NCBI GenBank assembly: GCA_964536835.1
Contig: CAZIAZ010000002.1
Location: 1-64,000, forward strand
Source of the DNA: DAONFI01 sp035403485
GTDB taxonomy: Bacteria > Planctomycetota > Phycisphaerae > SM23-33
Length of the DNA stretch: 64,000 nt
Reading direction: 5' to 3'
Shown here: one piece after another, positions 25,048 to 33,866 of the stretch
How positions within the stretch are numbered: the stretch's first letter is position 1
Layout of the letters: each line of letters begins with the position of its first letter
Notes under the pieces: model-generated
What the model was told of the DNA's origin: nothing
Seen by the model: only the letters and a program-made list of their open reading frames with translations
The model's database searches: none
Program-made: the position numbers and the translations under genes

Positions 25048-26505
25048 TTATGCTCCGCCAATCTGGCCTTTTGAGCCGAGATAGAAATTCTGTCCCGGCG
25101 CTATCGTGATTTCCTTGCCGAGTTTTTTCAGCTTATCGGCAAGTTCATCCGCACTGTTGGCGAATAGTGGTGAAATTTCAATCGCAGCCGCCACGAGGCC
25201 ACTCGCGTCACGAGGTATTTTGACGCCGGCTGCGTCCAGCCAGCTTGCCCAGCGCCGCACCTGATCGTGCAGGCAGGTAGCCGGCGAATCATTGCCCTCC
25301 GCATTCTTTATGGGGCTGAACTCTTCTTCACGACGTGTTTCATATATAACCGTCTTTTCCGCCAGCGGCATGGCGTCGAAAACGAACATCTCAAGTTTGA
25401 CGGCGTTCTCATTTTCAGGCTTGACGAGTTCGCCGGCGTCGTTGACATAAGGCACTTTCTTGTCCGCGCGATGGAACGGCAGCATGCATTTGCCGCCGTC
25501 GGTGAGTTTTTCCATAAAAGCGCGGCTGAAGATGTGAATCGCAATCGAGCCGGCTGAAAATTTCAGTGTACCGTCCTGATTGCACGCCATCGCCAGCGAT
25601 TGCGGCATATCGGAATATTCAATGACGCAGGTTTTGCCGTCGACTACGCAGAAGTTGCCGAGCTTTTCAAGCGGCTCGCGTTTGGGGAGCGATTTGGCTG
25701 ACATTTCGGCGCCGTTCATGGCGTGCAGGCCGATGAATATCGGGTCGATAGCCCTGACGAGCGGATTGTCAACCTGGAAATAGCTGATATATTCTATGCC
25801 GCGCCTGGCCATGTCCGCCAGTGCACCGCTGTGACGCAGCGCCGTCAGACTGCCGCCGTGGCCGTCCGGGCTGACCGCCAGACGATATTTGCGGCCAAGC
25901 AGCAGTTTGCCGTCGTAGCCTATCGCAGGCATTGTGCCCTGCTTGACAAAAATGATGTCCTTGGGATCGAACGCCCAATAATCGTTCTGGCGAAAATGCG
26001 CCTGCGTGGCGGTATCATTAGTAGGGCTGGTGAGAATGTACCACGGAATGGTTTTACCAAAACGCAAAGACGCCGAGCGAATCTGCTCGGCAAAAAGACG
26101 GAACAGCGGCTTGTTGACTACCGGCGTACATTCAAAACACCCTTTGGGGCCTTCATAGCCCAGCCGCGTACCCTGGCCGCCAGCTACCGTAAAGGCTGCA
26201 ACCTTACCTTCCGAGATAAGTTTTTCGCCGAGTTTGCGGGCTTGAGCGTAAATGCCCGTAAGTGGCAGGCCGGGCTTGGGAGAGGCGGGAATGGTTTGCG
26301 GAGGCGTCATGTCACGCGGCACTTCCACGGCAGGCTTGTCAAACACGTATTCCCTGGTGAGTTTGTCCATAAAATCAAAATCTATTTCCGAAAGCTGTTC
26401 AAGCAACAACTGCTGATGATCCGGCCCGAGTTCATCGAAGAACTTCAACAAGTGCTGCTGCGAATGTTTTTCGAGTATTTCTTTTATGCTCTTGTAGTCC
26501 TTCAT
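25048..26505 (-). CDS. UDP-sugar pyrophosphorylase (eukaryote-type UDPGP/UAP family)
   Basis: This 485-residue nucleotidyltransferase makes a UDP-sugar from UTP and a sugar-1-phosphate. The nucleotide-binding loop is FTVAGGQGTRLGYEGPKG near residue 105, followed by the PLFRLFAEQI helix and YFQVDNPLVRAIDP near 240. These are hallmarks of the UAP1/UGP family rather than bacterial GlmU or GalU. UDP-GlcNAc or UDP-glucose is the likely product; the sequence does not decide between them. It is the first gene of the operon that includes greA-like, argH, rpsA and nadK. GGAG lies 9 bases before the ATG. Confidence 0.86.
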   Translation of the reverse strand: MKDYKSIKEILEKHSQQHLLKFFDELGPDHQQLLLEQLSEIDFDFMDKLTREYVFDKPAVEVPRDMTPPQTIPASPKPGLPLTGIYAQARKLGEKLISEGKVAAFTVAGGQGTRLGYEGPKGCFECTPVVNKPLFRLFAEQIRSASLRFGKTIPWYILTSPTNDTATQAHFRQNDYWAFDPKDIIFVKQGTMPAIGYDGKLLLGRKYRLAVSPDGHGGSLTALRHSGALADMARRGIEYISYFQVDNPLVRAIDPIFIGLHAMNGAEMSAKSLPKREPLEKLGNFCVVDGKTCVIEYSDMPQSLAMACNQDGTLKFSAGSIAIHIFSRAFMEKLTDGGKCMLPFHRADKKVPYVNDAGELVKPENENAVKLEMFVFDAMPLAEKTVIYETRREEEFSPIKNAEGNDSPATCLHDQVRRWASWLDAAGVKIPRDASGLVAAAIEISPLFANSADELADKLKKLGKEITIAPGQNFYLGSKGQIGGA

Positions 26506-26716
26506 ATGTTTGTCTCCAATTTTTTAATATGTCCTTCGTAATTCTACGGTCTTTCAAAAAAAAGACCCGCAGATGAAAGCATCCGCCATCAGACGGACAG
26601 GCAATAACCTTAAAACTAAATACAACCTATGACCCGTAGTAATTCATTTATCGTGTATTATTACGACCTGTCGTATTTTATGTAAACCGAAAATACAAAT
26701 CCGTAAAATTTTGTTA
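26506..26716. other. Intergenic region carrying an inverted element copy
   Basis: This region lies between the nadA stop and the start of the six-gene operon, so it must hold that operon's promoter unless transcription comes through from nadA. Most of it is element copy D (26526-26647). I see no clean -35/-10 pair. Confidence 0.5.
26526..26647 (-). repeat. 120-bp dispersed hairpin element, copy D (decayed, minus orientation)
   Basis: Read on the minus strand it ends GTAGAATTACGAAGGACATATT, which is the right end of copies A-C, preceded by GCGGATGCTTTCATCTGCGG and GCCTGTCCGTCTGATGGCGG. The left half is more degenerate but keeps ATGAATTACTACGGGTC. The right end faces, and lies 20 bases from, the ATG of the operon's first gene (26505). 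Confidence 0.75.
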
Positions 26717-27805
26717 TCAGACAATCGATATCATCTTTTCAAGCGCCTTTCGGGCGTTGACTGCTTCCTCATACGGCACTTCAATAATGCCGGCAGATTT
26801 TTTTTGGCCAAGTATGGCTTCCAGGCAGTTTTTCAGCGAAACAAGGTCCGTCTTGCCCATCTGCTCGCAGAAAGATTTTTGCGGATTGAGGTTCAACACC
26901 GTCTTGTCAGGATTATTTTTTGCCAGCCGGCCCACAAACGTCGACTCCGTACCCACGGCCCAACATGAACCTGCCGGCGAACCGTTTATAGCCGACATCA
27001 TCATTTCAGTACTGCCAGCCATATCCGCCAGTTCCACCACTTCATGCGGACATTCAGGATGCACCACCACCTTAACGTCCGGATGCTCCTTGCGAACGGC
27101 TGAAATATGTTTGGGCGTAAACTTCTGGTGAACGTAACAATAGCCTGGCCAAAGTATGAATTTTGAACGTCTGAAAGTACTGGCATCAATACCGCCTTCC
27201 GGCATTTCGTGGTCAAACATGCAGATGTCGTCTTCCGTAAAACCCAGCTGGAATGCCGTGTTGCGAATAAGGTGCTGGTCAGGCAGGGCAATGATTTTGC
27301 CTGATTCGCCAGCCTGTTCCATAGCCCATCTGACGACTTGTCCGGCATTTGAACTCGTGCAGCATGAACCGCCGTATTGTCCGGTAACAGCTTTTACGGC
27401 AGCCGTCGAATTGACGTATGTTACCGGTATCACGCGATGTTTGCCGTTATCCAATTTTTGCAGAATTTCGATTGCGGCAGCCATGTCGTCCGCAGTGGCC
27501 ATGTCAGCCATATCGCAGCCGGCTGAAGTTTTGGGCATGACGACGGTCTGATTTTCACCGGCGAGAATCTCCGCCGACTCAGCCATGAAATGCACGCCGC
27601 AAAATACTATGTATTGCGAGTTCTGTCCGGCGGCTATCTGCGAAAGTTTAAGGCTGTCGCCGACAAAATCAGCCTGAGCCACGATTTCATCTTTCTGATA
27701 GTGATGAGCCAATATGCACACCCGCTGCCCAAGCTCACGCCGCAGGTCGCTGATGCGGGCGGAAAGTTCGCCGGCAGACGGCTTGTCATGCACTGCTTTA
27801 TTCAT
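26717..27805 (-). CDS. nadA: Quinolinate synthase A
   Basis: NadA condenses iminoaspartate with dihydroxyacetone phosphate to quinolinate in NAD synthesis, using a [4Fe-4S] cluster. The 362-residue protein has the family blocks VCILAHHYQKDEIV, YVNSTAAVKA, HPECPHEVVELAD and NPQKSFCEQM. The likely cluster cysteines are in the TSAGCDM region, HPECPHE and SFCEQM. The start overlaps the mscS-like stop by 4 bases. nadB and nadC are not in the window. Confidence 0.94.
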   Translation of the reverse strand: MNKAVHDKPSAGELSARISDLRRELGQRVCILAHHYQKDEIVAQADFVGDSLKLSQIAAGQNSQYIVFCGVHFMAESAEILAGENQTVVMPKTSAGCDMADMATADDMAAAIEILQKLDNGKHRVIPVTYVNSTAAVKAVTGQYGGSCCTSSNAGQVVRWAMEQAGESGKIIALPDQHLIRNTAFQLGFTEDDICMFDHEMPEGGIDASTFRRSKFILWPGYCYVHQKFTPKHISAVRKEHPDVKVVVHPECPHEVVELADMAGSTEMMMSAINGSPAGSCWAVGTESTFVGRLAKNNPDKTVLNLNPQKSFCEQMGKTDLVSLKNCLEAILGQKKSAGIIEVPYEEAVNARKALEKMISIV

Positions 27806-28947
27806 GCGTCTTTACATCCTTCTGATTTGCCTGCAACGACATCATTCGCAGAATCCTTGCGGAGATACAAAGTCTGGGTCGGGAATGCAAATGAAATTCC
27901 TTCTTTGCAGAACCGTTCGAACAATTCCATATTGAAGTCGCTGCTGAAACTCAGATAATCAAACCATTGGGCCGGAGTGTACCAGTACGTCACGCCGATT
28001 TCCAGGCTCGCCGAGGCCAGCGACATAAAATATACCTTTCCAGGTTTGTTTTCCGGAAAATCCTTTTGTCGCGATTTGAGCATTTCTTCAATAATCCCTA
28101 TGGCGCGGCTGAGCTGCGCCGGCGAGGATGAATATTCGATGCCGACGGTAAAATCGCGGCGGATATAAGGCCTTATGGAAATGTTTTCCACGGCATCATT
28201 GGTCATGTTCTGATTTGGAATCGACACGTAATGCCCGTCGAGCATGCGTACCCGCGTCGAACGGAATCCTATCTCATCGACTGTTCCCTCGTAGTTGCCT
28301 ATTTTAATATGGTCGCCGGGCCTGAATGGTTTGTCAAAAAGTATGGTTATCGACCCGAAAAAATTAGCCAGCATGTCTTTTGCCGCAAGAGCGAACGCCA
28401 AGCCGCCTATTCCCATGCCAGCCAGAATCGTCCCTATGTCGCCGCCGAAAACTTTTGACGTAACATACAAAGCGCCGACGATAACCACAAAAATCCGCAT
28501 GGACTTGCGGATAATCGGAATGAGCTGGACATCCAGAAGTGAACCGGCCTTGTGCGAAACCTTCAGCATCATGTGCTCGAGCACATCCACCAGCCGGAAA
28601 AAAAACCATATAACGGATATCGCCAGCAAAAACAGAACCGAACGCTTGTATATCAGATCCACATCCTGTGCCATCCATATGAATGCGTCGCCTATTTTGA
28701 GGCCGAAACCGAATGAAAACAGCATTATCGGCTTGCTCATGGATTCGAAAAGTATGGCTAAGGTCGTGAAATGCTTTTTGCACCTGAAATGACGAGCCTG
28801 CTTTTCGAAAAATACGGACAGAATTTTCCCGGCCAGCATAAAAATGAATATGGTAAGGAACAGCAATATCCATTCAAAGCATTTATTGCTCAAAAATTCC
28901 TGGTTTACGAAATCCATAGTATTTTTCCAAATCGCCGTCCAGTCCAT
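27802..28947 (-). CDS. MscS-family mechanosensitive ion channel
   Basis: This 381-residue inner-membrane protein has three to four N-terminal hydrophobic segments (residues about 15-150) and then the MscS pore and beta domains. GMGIGGLAFALAAKDMLANF near residue 182 is the pore-lining helix TM3 with its Gly/Ala packing, followed by KPFRPGDHIKIGNYEGTVDEIG and VSIPNQNMTND. Such channels release solutes on hypo-osmotic shock. The start at MDWTAIW is set by GGAG 5 bases upstream; MKIQTGDA (28971) is the longer alternative. It is co-translated with nadA. Confidence 0.9.
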   Translation of the reverse strand: MDWTAIWKNTMDFVNQEFLSNKCFEWILLFLTIFIFMLAGKILSVFFEKQARHFRCKKHFTTLAILFESMSKPIMLFSFGFGLKIGDAFIWMAQDVDLIYKRSVLFLLAISVIWFFFRLVDVLEHMMLKVSHKAGSLLDVQLIPIIRKSMRIFVVIVGALYVTSKVFGGDIGTILAGMGIGGLAFALAAKDMLANFFGSITILFDKPFRPGDHIKIGNYEGTVDEIGFRSTRVRMLDGHYVSIPNQNMTNDAVENISIRPYIRRDFTVGIEYSSSPAQLSRAIGIIEEMLKSRQKDFPENKPGKVYFMSLASASLEIGVTYWYTPAQWFDYLSFSSDFNMELFERFCKEGISFAFPTQTLYLRKDSANDVVAGKSEGCKDA

Positions 28948-29253
28948 TGCATCTCCAGTCTGAATTTTCAACCGCTTACAGATTGCCCGGCATAATTGTT
29001 AAACGGTTTTATATTTTATTCCTTTTTCCTGTCAATTTCCATTCTATTTGAACGCCATAACCCATTAAACTAGCCGCCCGGTCCGTTTCTTTTATATATG
29101 ATATAAAAAGAGTTACGACATATCTTCCGACAGCCGGCATCTTACGAAATCAGCAAATAATGGAAGTTGTTGCCATTTTTCTGCGGAATACCCCGCCGCC
29201 AAGCCGATAAATTCAAATATAATACCCATTTTATGCGTACGGGAGTTTTAAAA
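28948..29253. promoter_or_regulatory. Divergent intergenic region between mscS-like and GH127 genes
   Basis: This 306-base stretch lies between two divergent start codons. A TATAAT hexamer at 29218-29223 lies about 30 bases before the GH127 ATG, but no matching -35 box is seen. TATATATGATATA near 29092 is a short palindrome. I see nothing else I can support. Confidence 0.3.
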
Positions 29254-31182
29254 ATGTCAGTAAAGCGAAAACAATTTCCTGTCGAGTTGAAAGACGTTGA
29301 AATAACCGGCGGCCTCATAGGCCAGCGGGCTGAAAAAAATGCCAAAATCAGCATTGCCGACCAATATCGCAAATGTCTTAAGACTGGCAGAATCGATGCC
29401 ATCCGGCTCAAGTGGAAGGCTGGCCAGCCCGACAAGCCGCACCAATTCTGGGACTCCGACGTAGCCAAATGGGTCGAAGCGGCAGCTTACACGCTCATGA
29501 AGCATAAAAACTCGAAATTGGCCGCGCAGCTTGAGGACGTTGTTACGCTGTTCATCCAGTCGCAACAGCCTGAGGGGTATATCAACTCGTACATTATGGC
29601 CGTCGAACCCGAATATCGATGGAAAAATCTGCAGAATGGTCATGAACTCTACACCGCCGGCCATATCATCGAAGCCGCCGTCGCATATTATCAATATTGC
29701 GGTAATGACCGATTCCTGAAGGCGGCCTGCAGATTCGGCGATTACATCGCCAAAATTTTCGGGCCAGGAAAAGACCAGATAAAGGGCTATCCCGGCCATC
29801 AGGAAATAGAACTCGCACTGGTAAAACTGTATCGGACCACAAAAAACCCCAAATATCTTGAGCTTGCAAAATTTTTCCTCGACCGCCGCGGCACTCAGCC
29901 GTCCTATTTCAAGCAGGAAGCCGCCAACCTCGCGCCAAATCAAATCAATCCGATTACGTCGCAGCATAATTATCTGCACGTCCAGGCACATAAGCCCGTG
30001 CGGGAACAGCATACTGCCGTCGGACACGCCGTGCGGGCCTGTTACATGTACGGCGCAATGGCTGACGTAGCCGCGGAAACCGGCGATTCATCTCTTTTTT
30101 CAGCCTGCCGGCGGCTTTTCAAAAACATTTCTGAAAATCGCATGTATATAACCGGCGGAATAGGTTCTTCGCAATACAGCGAGGCTTTTACATGCAATTA
30201 CAATCTGCCGAACATGAACGGTTATGCAGAAACATGTGCCGCCGTCGCCTTGGTATTTTTTGCGCACAGAATGCTGCAGATAGACCCCGACAGCAAATAC
30301 GCCGACGTTATGGAACGCGCACTATATAATAACGTGCTGGCTGGCGTGAGTCTGGCCGGCAATACATATTTTTACGCCAATCTTTTAAAAGTCGTGCCGG
30401 CGGCTGTTGATTTCCCCAATCACGGCAGCATTCACTCAAAACGACAGAATTGGATGGACTGCGCATGCTGTCCGAGCAATTATTCGAGGTTGATTTCATC
30501 GCTCGGCGGCTACATATATACGTCAGCCCGGCAGGGCCCGCTTTACATACATCTTTATACGCCGTCGAAGGTCGAATTGAAAATCGGCAGAACTCCTGTC
30601 AGGCTGGAGCAGCAGACGGATTATCCCTGGGACGGCAAGATAATCATTTCCGTCACGCCGGCTGAACCGGTGACGTTTTCTCTCATGCTCCGCGTGCCGC
30701 AGTGGTGCGAAAACTGGCGGCTGAAGGTTAACGGCATCGAACAGACAAACGTCGCCGTCAAAAAAGGTTACATTCTGTTGCGACGGCAGTGGCTTGCCGG
30801 CGATGCCGTTGAACTTACGCTGGAAATGCCGGTACAGCGAATAGTATCTCATCCAGATGTGGACGAGAACGTCGGCAAAATTGCCCTGCAACGCGGCCCG
30901 CTGGTGTATTGCCTGGAAGAATGCGACAATCCCGCAAACGTCCACGCCATCTCATTGCCGACAAACGCGGAATTCAAAACCCGTTTCGACAAAGCACTTT
31001 TGGGCGGCTGCGTGGTTATAGAAACATCGGGATTCGCGCCAGACAAGGCTGGCTGGAGCGGCAGGTTGTATCAGCCGGCGGCAATAGAATCGCAACATCC
31101 TATAAAAGTCAAGGCGGTCCCATATTTCCTGTGGTGCAACAGAAAACCTGGCAATATGACGGTCTGGATAAACGAGGCTTGA
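29254..31182 (+). CDS. Glycoside hydrolase family 127 (DUF1680), beta-L-arabinofuranosidase-like
   Basis: This 642-residue glycosidase has an (alpha/alpha)6 barrel with C-terminal beta domains. In characterised GH127 enzymes a zinc site is built from one Glu and three Cys, one of which is the nucleophile. The equivalents here appear to be Glu and Cys of AETCAAV (residue about 325) and the two Cys of DCACCPSNYSR (about 405). Members remove beta-L-arabinofuranose from plant glycans; other members act on other sugars. No signal peptide is seen, so it is probably cytoplasmic. The start at MSVKRKQFP is set by GGGAG 8 bases upstream. Confidence 0.87.
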   Translation: MSVKRKQFPVELKDVEITGGLIGQRAEKNAKISIADQYRKCLKTGRIDAIRLKWKAGQPDKPHQFWDSDVAKWVEAAAYTLMKHKNSKLAAQLEDVVTLFIQSQQPEGYINSYIMAVEPEYRWKNLQNGHELYTAGHIIEAAVAYYQYCGNDRFLKAACRFGDYIAKIFGPGKDQIKGYPGHQEIELALVKLYRTTKNPKYLELAKFFLDRRGTQPSYFKQEAANLAPNQINPITSQHNYLHVQAHKPVREQHTAVGHAVRACYMYGAMADVAAETGDSSLFSACRRLFKNISENRMYITGGIGSSQYSEAFTCNYNLPNMNGYAETCAAVALVFFAHRMLQIDPDSKYADVMERALYNNVLAGVSLAGNTYFYANLLKVVPAAVDFPNHGSIHSKRQNWMDCACCPSNYSRLISSLGGYIYTSARQGPLYIHLYTPSKVELKIGRTPVRLEQQTDYPWDGKIIISVTPAEPVTFSLMLRVPQWCENWRLKVNGIEQTNVAVKKGYILLRRQWLAGDAVELTLEMPVQRIVSHPDVDENVGKIALQRGPLVYCLEECDNPANVHAISLPTNAEFKTRFDKALLGGCVVIETSGFAPDKAGWSGRLYQPAAIESQHPIKVKAVPYFLWCNRKPGNMTVWINEA

Positions 31183-31401
31183 CGCCGGCGAAACCGACCG
31201 ACCTGGTCTGGAGCATGTTAAAATTGATATGCGCCATTTCTGCTTTGAAAAATACAAAAAGCATCGCTTTTCGGCATTATTCCCTGTTTTTCACAAGCAA
31301 CGGTCTTTTCCGGTTTTTTTATCGCCGCAGCGGTATATAATTTATCTGTGAATGCGCAATATCGTATAGCTGAAATTTTGCTGAATTTTTTTTGAATAAC
31401 C

Positions 31402-33114
31402 ATGGAATTCAAACACGCAAATAAAGTTTTCATATCACTGTTCGTAATGGCGATAAGCTTTTCGACGAACGCCTTCGCCGCGCGGGAGATAAGGTGCGGC
31501 CTTCCGTATATTCCGCCGCTCATGTATCGTAATCAGGAAGGCAAACCCGCGGGCCTCTGTATAGATCTTCTGACATATCTGGCCAAACAGCACGATTGGA
31601 AACTCGTTTTTGTGGACGGCACGTGGGATAACTGTCTTCTGTGGCTAAAGGAAGGGAAAATCGACATCCTGCCAAGCGCGATACGGATTCCTGAACGTGA
31701 CCATGATTATGATTTTTCGAGCGAACCTATCGTCAGGATATGGAACGTCCTGATAGTGCCGGCTGATTCCAAAATCAAAAACGTCATGCAGCTGGAAAAT
31801 CAGAAAATTGCAGTATTAGCCGGCGATGTCAATGTGCGCAATTTCGTTAAGTTGACCGATTCATATTCTGTCACGTGGCAGCCGGTGCCGGTGGAAAGTT
31901 ATGCTGAAGTCAAGGCTATGGTCGCCAATCACGCAGTTGCCGGCGGGCTTATGAACCGCTTTTCCGCATGGACCATCGACAATCCCAACATAAAACATAC
32001 GGACATCACGTCCATTCCGGTCGCTACGTATTTCATGACGTCAAAGGGAAAAAACGGCGATATTCTAAAGGCTATCGACAGGGGCATGATTTCGTTGACA
32101 AACGATCCGCAATCTTATTACTACCTGCTGCTCGACAAATATCTCGATGAGAACTCCAAACTGCATTTTGAAGAATCGTTTTTCGAAAAATACAAAGGCC
32201 CCATTATTTGGGCGTTGGGAATCGTCAGCGGTTTTCTGGTGGTTATAATGATATTTTTGGCTGCACTGAAGGCTGAAGTAAATCGACAAAGCCATCTTCT
32301 GATGCAGTCGGAAGACGCCCTCAAGCAGGCACACGAAAAGGAACTGCTCATAGGCTCAAAAATACAAAAAACCATTCTTACGAATCTGCCGCCAGCCGAC
32401 ATGAAAGGCCTTGAAATAGCACAGATGCTCATTGCGGCCAAACATGTCGGCGGAGATTTTACCGATTATTACATGCACAACAGCCATACGGTTGACGTGG
32501 TCATCGCCGACGTCATGGGAAAAGGCGTGCCAGGCGCACTGCTCGGCGCAGCCGTCAAACACGCACTCTATAAAACCGTCCATCAAACTCTACCGTCGCC
32601 AAAAAATCCACCGTCAGTAGCCGATATTATAAATCAGACAAACCGTAATATAGTCCACGAACTCATTTCACTTGAACAGTTCGTAACGCTGCTTTACCTG
32701 CGAATAAACACGGCTGACATGAAAATGGAGATGGTCGACTGCGGCCATTCGCTGGCACTGTGGTATCAGGCGTCTACCGACAAACTGCAAAAACTTCACA
32801 GCACAAATATGCCCATAGGTTTTGTCGACAGGGAAAAATTCACACAATCTACTTACGACATCTCTGCCGGCGATATTATAGTGCTGTATACGGACGGCAT
32901 TCCCGACACAACCAACACTGCCGGCAAAATTTACGGCCAATCGCGTATCGAGCAGGTTTTTATGGAATATCGCAACGAATCGGCGGAGATGATACTTCAT
33001 GCCATACAGAACGATTTGCAGGCATTCATGGGCATTCAGCCGCAAAAGGACGATTTCTCCTGCGTCGTCATCAAAATTCTTCCGCAAAATAAGAATAACA
33101 CTCAGCCGGCGTAA
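31402..33114 (+). CDS. Periplasmic binding domain / membrane / SpoIIE-type phosphatase protein
   Basis: This 570-residue transmembrane signalling protein has a signal peptide (residues 1-26), a solute-binding domain of bacterial family 3 type (about 28-260, REIRCGLPYIPPLMYRN), one membrane helix (about 272-292), a short coiled-coil and a PP2C/SpoIIE-like serine phosphatase domain (about 315-565). Metal-binding acidic residues are in HVGGDFTDYY, VIADVMGKGVPGALLG and VLYTDGIPD. It would link binding of an amino acid-like ligand outside to dephosphorylation of an anti-anti-sigma-type partner inside. No partner gene is nearby. A TATAAT lies at 31336-31341. Confidence 0.83.
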   Translation: MEFKHANKVFISLFVMAISFSTNAFAAREIRCGLPYIPPLMYRNQEGKPAGLCIDLLTYLAKQHDWKLVFVDGTWDNCLLWLKEGKIDILPSAIRIPERDHDYDFSSEPIVRIWNVLIVPADSKIKNVMQLENQKIAVLAGDVNVRNFVKLTDSYSVTWQPVPVESYAEVKAMVANHAVAGGLMNRFSAWTIDNPNIKHTDITSIPVATYFMTSKGKNGDILKAIDRGMISLTNDPQSYYYLLLDKYLDENSKLHFEESFFEKYKGPIIWALGIVSGFLVVIMIFLAALKAEVNRQSHLLMQSEDALKQAHEKELLIGSKIQKTILTNLPPADMKGLEIAQMLIAAKHVGGDFTDYYMHNSHTVDVVIADVMGKGVPGALLGAAVKHALYKTVHQTLPSPKNPPSVADIINQTNRNIVHELISLEQFVTLLYLRINTADMKMEMVDCGHSLALWYQASTDKLQKLHSTNMPIGFVDREKFTQSTYDISAGDIIVLYTDGIPDTTNTAGKIYGQSRIEQVFMEYRNESAEMILHAIQNDLQAFMGIQPQKDDFSCVVIKILPQNKNNTQPA

Positions 33115-33866
33115 TTGTGAAGGCCGACAAAGCTGCCGGAAAGATTCACCCATACCAGCGTAAGAATGACGCACGCAAATCCCGCGAGGGATATGACTAT
33201 AGCCGTTTTCTGTTTAGCCGGCATTGCAATCCTGAAATGCAGGTATGCAAAATAAACGCACCAGCAGGCAAGCGACCAGAGTTCCTTCGGGTCCCAGTTC
33301 CACCAGTCGCCCCATGCGCGTTTGCCCCAAACCGCGCCCAGCAGCAGGCCAGCCGTCATGAACGGCATTGCAAGTACGACGATTTTATCAACCGCTTCGG
33401 CGGCAGCTATGCCGCGCAACACTTTTGACGAAATGACCGCAGCCTTGAAAAGCAGCACATAGGCAAGCATATAACACAATACGTGCGGAGCGAAAAGATT
33501 GCTTCGTAATATCGGCGCTATCGGTTTCGCCTCAGGGCTGAATGCAAAGGCAAGCGGACAGAGTAAAAGCAGTTGTACGATTGCGTCGGCAAAAATGGTT
33601 GTCTGGCCGGTGAGTTTTCGGCACAAATCACCGGCTGGAATATATAGCGCAGCAAGAATCAGAAATACGTCAAACATGTCTCGCAGCGGCAGGCCGTTCT
33701 CGATGAACGCGCGGCAGACCACGTCGACCATAAGCACGACGCTTGCCGCCCATAATGCCGACGAAGCGCGGGACGATTTTGCCGCCAGACATATCAACGA
33801 CACTACAGCAAAAACGGCAGCCAGACAGATAAACATGTATGTGGCCATGAAATACCCCAGATTCAT
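33102..33866 (-). CDS. ccsA: Cytochrome c biogenesis protein CcsA
   Basis: CcsA with ResB forms the system II synthetase that carries haem across the membrane and attaches it to apocytochrome c. The 254-residue protein has about 7-8 membrane helices and the diagnostic tryptophan-rich WGKRAWGDWWNWDPKELWSL (WWD domain, residues about 178-197). Histidines that could ligate haem flank it. The start overlaps the ResB stop by 4 bases, and the stop codon region overlaps the convergent SpoIIE-type gene by 13 bases. Confidence 0.9.
   Translation of the reverse strand: MNLGYFMATYMFICLAAVFAVVSLICLAAKSSRASSALWAASVVLMVDVVCRAFIENGLPLRDMFDVFLILAALYIPAGDLCRKLTGQTTIFADAIVQLLLLCPLAFAFSPEAKPIAPILRSNLFAPHVLCYMLAYVLLFKAAVISSKVLRGIAAAEAVDKIVVLAMPFMTAGLLLGAVWGKRAWGDWWNWDPKELWSLACWCVYFAYLHFRIAMPAKQKTAIVISLAGFACVILTLVWVNLSGSFVGLHNYAG

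Noticed and set aside
29257..30027. 256-codon minus-strand open frame
   Set aside because: It is antisense to the GH127 gene and has no recognisable features.
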